DNA of 64,000 nt from Trichuris trichiura. Its lineage: Eukaryota > Nematoda > Enoplea > Trichinellida > Trichuridae. The translations under genes and the position numbers were made by a program. Shown piece after piece: positions 61,001 to 64,000 of the stretch. Below the pieces are notes generated by a model that was given only the letters and a program-made list of their open reading frames with translations, did not search any database and was not told where the DNA came from. The stretch covers positions 372,001 through 436,000 of the forward strand of contig JBAJFE010000014.1 in NCBI GenBank assembly GCA_037903355.1. The letters run 5' to 3'. How positions within the stretch are numbered: position 1 is the stretch's first letter; every line of letters starts with the position of its first letter.

Positions 61001-62185
61001 ATTTAGCCGCATGTTGTCGCCAAGCAAGACTGGGCAACGCATTATGCAAATGAAACTTTATAGCTTCTGAAGTCTTATGTAATTCAGTTACTTATTCAGG
61101 TAATGACAAAGATTTTCAAGCATGTTTAGCCGCCCATAGAATGCGTAATAATTTAATTCTTGCCAAATTTGATCCTCATTGAAATGTGCGCGATGAACCA
61201 AAGCAGTTGGCTAATGATCTGAAGTGTTGGCGCAGCGGCAGATACGCAAAGTTGTACGCTGATTTCAGAAGTAAATCTGCGCAGTTCTTCCCTACTTATT
61301 TCTGTTCCAATGATCTGTTTGTAGTTTTTATATGGAGATGTGCCACGTCGCTTTTTACGCTCAAATTTTTAGGTCACACACAAAAGTTATTCTTGTTCGC
61401 ATGTTGTGGGAGCAGCATTGTTCAGGGCAAATGGTTATGCAATTTTGTTGATGAGACAGTATGTGAACCACTGGGAGACTTCAGACCGCGGTTGTCTGGT
61501 TAGTCGACCTTGAGCCACCGCTGCCAGTCACTGACAGTCACTTGGAGCCGGTTTGGTCTCGTTTCGTTGGACGCGTGATGCGCAGCAATGGATGGTATTC
61601 AGACGAAAGGGAGAAGCCCAAATCGATTAACGCTGCCGCGAAGTTGACCAATTCAGGTTTCCCAACCGGAAGGTCGGTGTAGTCGGCAGAGACCAATGGA
61701 ATGGCAAGAGACTAGAATGGTAAGTCAGAATAGCGCTGTCCATCTTTCCTCAGCGTGTGATCGCTATCTGGATTTGCAGGAGTCTTGATTTTGGCTGATG
61801 GACATTGGTCACTGAGTAAGTGTCGGCGGTGCTAGACGGTGACCCTGTTTCTGACTGTGTCATACTTTTCTATATAGTACACATGAGCGCATAGCGCTAG
61901 CAGTCAGGGTTGTTTACTTGGCTTAACCAAGGTAGTCATCGTACAACATTGTATATGGTATACGCACAAGATGTCATTTCTGACAGCAGCTGCACTCACA
62001 TAGAAGATATCCAGCCGCAATAAATAGAGTTGGATCAGATTGTATCGTCGTGCTCCTACTTTTTTGGTTTCTCTGCTGCACCCTGCCATCTTTACAGGGC
62101 ATTGCTTATTCAAAAACATCACGACAGCCGGCTACACCTTTTCGCTAGTTAATCTTCCACTTATCCGAGACTGTCTTCCAGTAAT

Positions 62186-62476
62186 ATGAGCTCAGCTGGG
62201 CTCACTTACCAAGAACTGCCACCAATGACAGCTTGGGCAGCCCCGGCTTCCGAGCCAAGCGACCACCACCATCATCAACCAGTGTCCATGCATGATCATC
62301 GGCATAGCAATCACGTGGAAGTTAACGTACCATCAACACCTTTCATGGCCAGTGAACCGGCAAACGGTCAGTACGACGTGGAGGAATCGCGCATATGGTC
62401 AACTTGTGCTCTGATCCCTTCCGGTATCGTTTCTTCGTACTTTATTGCTTCCTTACGCCTACGCTTTAATTCCTAA
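62186..62476 (+). CDS. Probable first exon of an unidentified gene (His/Pro-rich)
   Basis: From ATG 62186 the frame reads a Pro/Ala/Ser-rich, then His-rich low-complexity segment (SEPSDHHHHQPVSMHDHRHS), then VEVNVPSTPFMASEPANG. It reads on to a stop at 62476 if unspliced. A good donor (AACG|GTCAGT near 62366) and another (TCCG|GTATCG near 62421) suggest the exon ends earlier. CTTCCAG ends 4 nt before the ATG. The composition is typical of the disordered N-terminus of a transcription factor or similar nuclear protein, but no domain is present here, so I do not name it. The rest of the gene would lie downstream, probably beyond the window. Confidence 0.4.
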   Translation: MSSAGLTYQELPPMTAWAAPASEPSDHHHHQPVSMHDHRHSNHVEVNVPSTPFMASEPANGQYDVEESRIWSTCALIPSGIVSSYFIASLRLRFNS

Positions 62477-63797
62477 AGCATGACTAAGTTGGGGACATTT
62501 CGCAAGCGTGTACTTTGTAACGCGGTTTTGCTGTTTAACAAATTTTTTACTCTCAGGGACGCCTACTTAAATACATCGGGCGAACAACCAGCCGTCTGTT
62601 GTTAGTGTTAATCTTAAAATTCTCAGGGAAGGCGACCACCCATGGAGAATTGCTTTTCCAAAAAAGCTGGACGTTTAGGAGGGTAAATGGGTTCAAATAA
62701 GCGAATCAAAAAAATCCCTAAGGCGATATTGACTCCAGGGACGTAGAGGGTATGTGTTCCATAGTGATTGCATAATGAAGTTGCGTTCCCACGAAGTAGG
62801 CAGTCCAGGGAAACGGCTGTTTTCATTGAAAGTGCATAATGGTCGAGACCTTGAGTTTCAGCCGAACTTAGTCAAGGACGAACTATTGATGCCCTCATAT
62901 TGTGTTTGTGTTGTGAAAAGTTGGGGTTATTTGGCGAGTGTTTCGGAGCACAACACTGTCACAGTCAGCAATTATTCTTCAAGGCTCCCATTTCCGCTCT
63001 TGCACGTGCCGTGGCCGTGATCGAGGGCCGTTTGTTTACGAAATTAAGTCTCCATCGGCGGGGTCGTTCTATTTGACCTGTCGAAAAGTGATTTTCAAGG
63101 CTGCCACTTGTGCTGCTCCTTCACGAATTATGACCGCTCCCAGTTGGTTGTTGCGCATTGCTTTGCGCAACAAGTTAAACGACTCATTTTCTAACGGTGC
63201 AGTTTTCTTCAGAAAGGGTATCGACTCCCTAACGGCTGTGTGCCAATTGAACATGTAAAAACTTAAAGCTCGTCGAAAACTTGCTATCAAGGGTACAATT
63301 GTGTACTGCAACACAAAACTTCACTGACCCGTTATCAAGCAGGCGACGTTCAAACTTGTTCCCTGACTACGAATTAACAGGCTTTTAAATGTCATCTTGT
63401 AGTCTTACAACTCGCTGGAACACCAGTGAAAGTGTAAAGAGTGCCGTGAACTCATCATAGCTAGACGAAGGCTCAAGAAAGCCCACTGGTTTTGAAGAGA
63501 GAAAAAATAAATTGTTGAAACGCTAAATAGGCACAGTAACTGCCGGCCATTACTTTGACAGATTTTTTTACACAATTGGTCCAAGCAATTCAGGCAAAAA
63601 ATTGCGGACAATTGAATTGCCTGCCACTCAAGAAGATTATTCTAACCGCAGCATAATTTCGCAACAGACCTGCTCGAATTAGTTCGCAAGTGAAAGTGAC
63701 AAATCATTTCTTCTTCAGTCGAGCTGTTTACGGAAATTTCCACTTTCCGTTTATGCGAACATGCTTGCGTAAACAAACGTTTTGAATCCTCTTGCAG
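62477..63797. other. Downstream of the first-exon candidate, nothing recognised
   Basis: Likely intron or intergenic sequence. ORFs at 62754-63020 and 62938-63258 (+) overlap each other and lack motifs. Confidence 0.35.
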
Positions 63798-64000
63798 GTA
63801 TCAGGTGTGTCGCTCATTGCTCCGCTTATAAATGATGTAAATAATTACGCCAAGGTTTTTGCTCATACGATCAAGTCCTCAAACGCGTTGGAAAACATGA
63901 AAGTTTCTTCCCTTAGCTGGAAACGAACTCTCATAAATGTTCAGGGTTATAGCTTCGCCAATCAGCTACTGCAACTTTGCGTGCTTCTTAATTCGCTGCG
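63798..64000 (+). other. Candidate internal exon open to the window end
   Basis: After TCTTGCAG the frame is open for at least 203 nt to the end of the window (begins VSGVSLIAPLINDVNNYAKVF). It follows the first-exon candidate at 62186 on the same strand. No family is recognised, and an open frame of this length can occur by chance. Confidence 0.25.

Larger units (their letters stand above)
53437..62185. other. Gene-poor 8.7-kb region
   Basis: No exon, motif or convincing ORF was found on either strand. The features seen are the hairpin at 54115-54243 and the hammerhead-bearing scrap near 57985-58060. Large regulatory spacing, decayed repeats or unrecognised small exons are all possible. Confidence 0.4.

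Noticed and set aside
1..64000. CRISPR arrays, bacterial operons, rRNA genes
   Set aside because: None seen. The introns, splice signals and gene families are eukaryotic, and no regularly spaced short repeat array exists.

Overview
This is eukaryotic nuclear DNA from a compact invertebrate genome. Genes are split by very short introns (most 38-80 nt, with a few of several hundred nt or about 2 kb), and the coding content is metazoan: Tousled-like kinase, Mediator subunit 19, TOM7, ALG14, SPF30/SMNDC1, XPR1, mitochondrial branched-chain aminotransferase and two subunits of the ASC-1 complex. Several genes have an AG splice acceptor only 0-6 nt before the start codon, which would suit spliced-leader trans-splicing. 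With the tiny introns and the type of repeats (GIY-YIG Penelope element, ZBED/hAT relics, copia), a clade I (Trichinellida/whipworm-like) nematode is my best guess. That is an inference and was not tested by any search.

Layout. 0-9 kb: an intronless NNMT/PNMT-family methyltransferase (+), a secreted di-cysteine galaxin-like protein (+), and ASCC1 (-). 9-12.1 kb: a degenerate Penelope-like retroelement (+) whose 3' end carries a hammerhead-ribozyme-like core. 12.4-14.5 kb: TRIP4/ASC-1 (-). ASCC1 and TRIP4 belong to one complex and lie here on the same strand, with the retroelement between them. 14.5-19.6 kb: no recognisable gene. 19.6-21.9 kb: intronless XPR1 phosphate exporter (+). 22.4-28.6 kb: a repeat graveyard of two head-to-tail ZBED/hAT transposase relics, three same-orientation LTR-like repeats and a copia integrase fragment.

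30.5-35.7 kb: a co-directional set on the + strand, namely a TMEM272-like membrane protein, MED19, a small two-exon membrane protein, TOMM7 and ALG14. 37.6-43.0 kb: Tousled-like kinase (-), assembled from 14 exons into an in-frame 757-residue protein. 43-48 kb: mostly non-coding, with a striking ~100-bp-arm inverted repeat holding two back-to-back hammerhead-like cores. 48.0-53.4 kb: SMNDC1 (+) and mitochondrial-type BCAT (-), convergent. 53.4-62.2 kb: almost gene-free, with another long hairpin and one more hammerhead-bearing retroelement scrap. 62.2-64 kb: the probable first exon of an unidentified gene that runs off the window.

I reconstructed exon structures by hand from splice signals, frame continuity and remembered family features. 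Where the summed exon lengths stay in frame and give the usual family length (TLK, SMNDC1, ASCC1, TOMM7) I am confident. The MED19 first junction, the BCAT and TRIP4 3' ends and the outermost starts are less certain. No function was confirmed by a database search.
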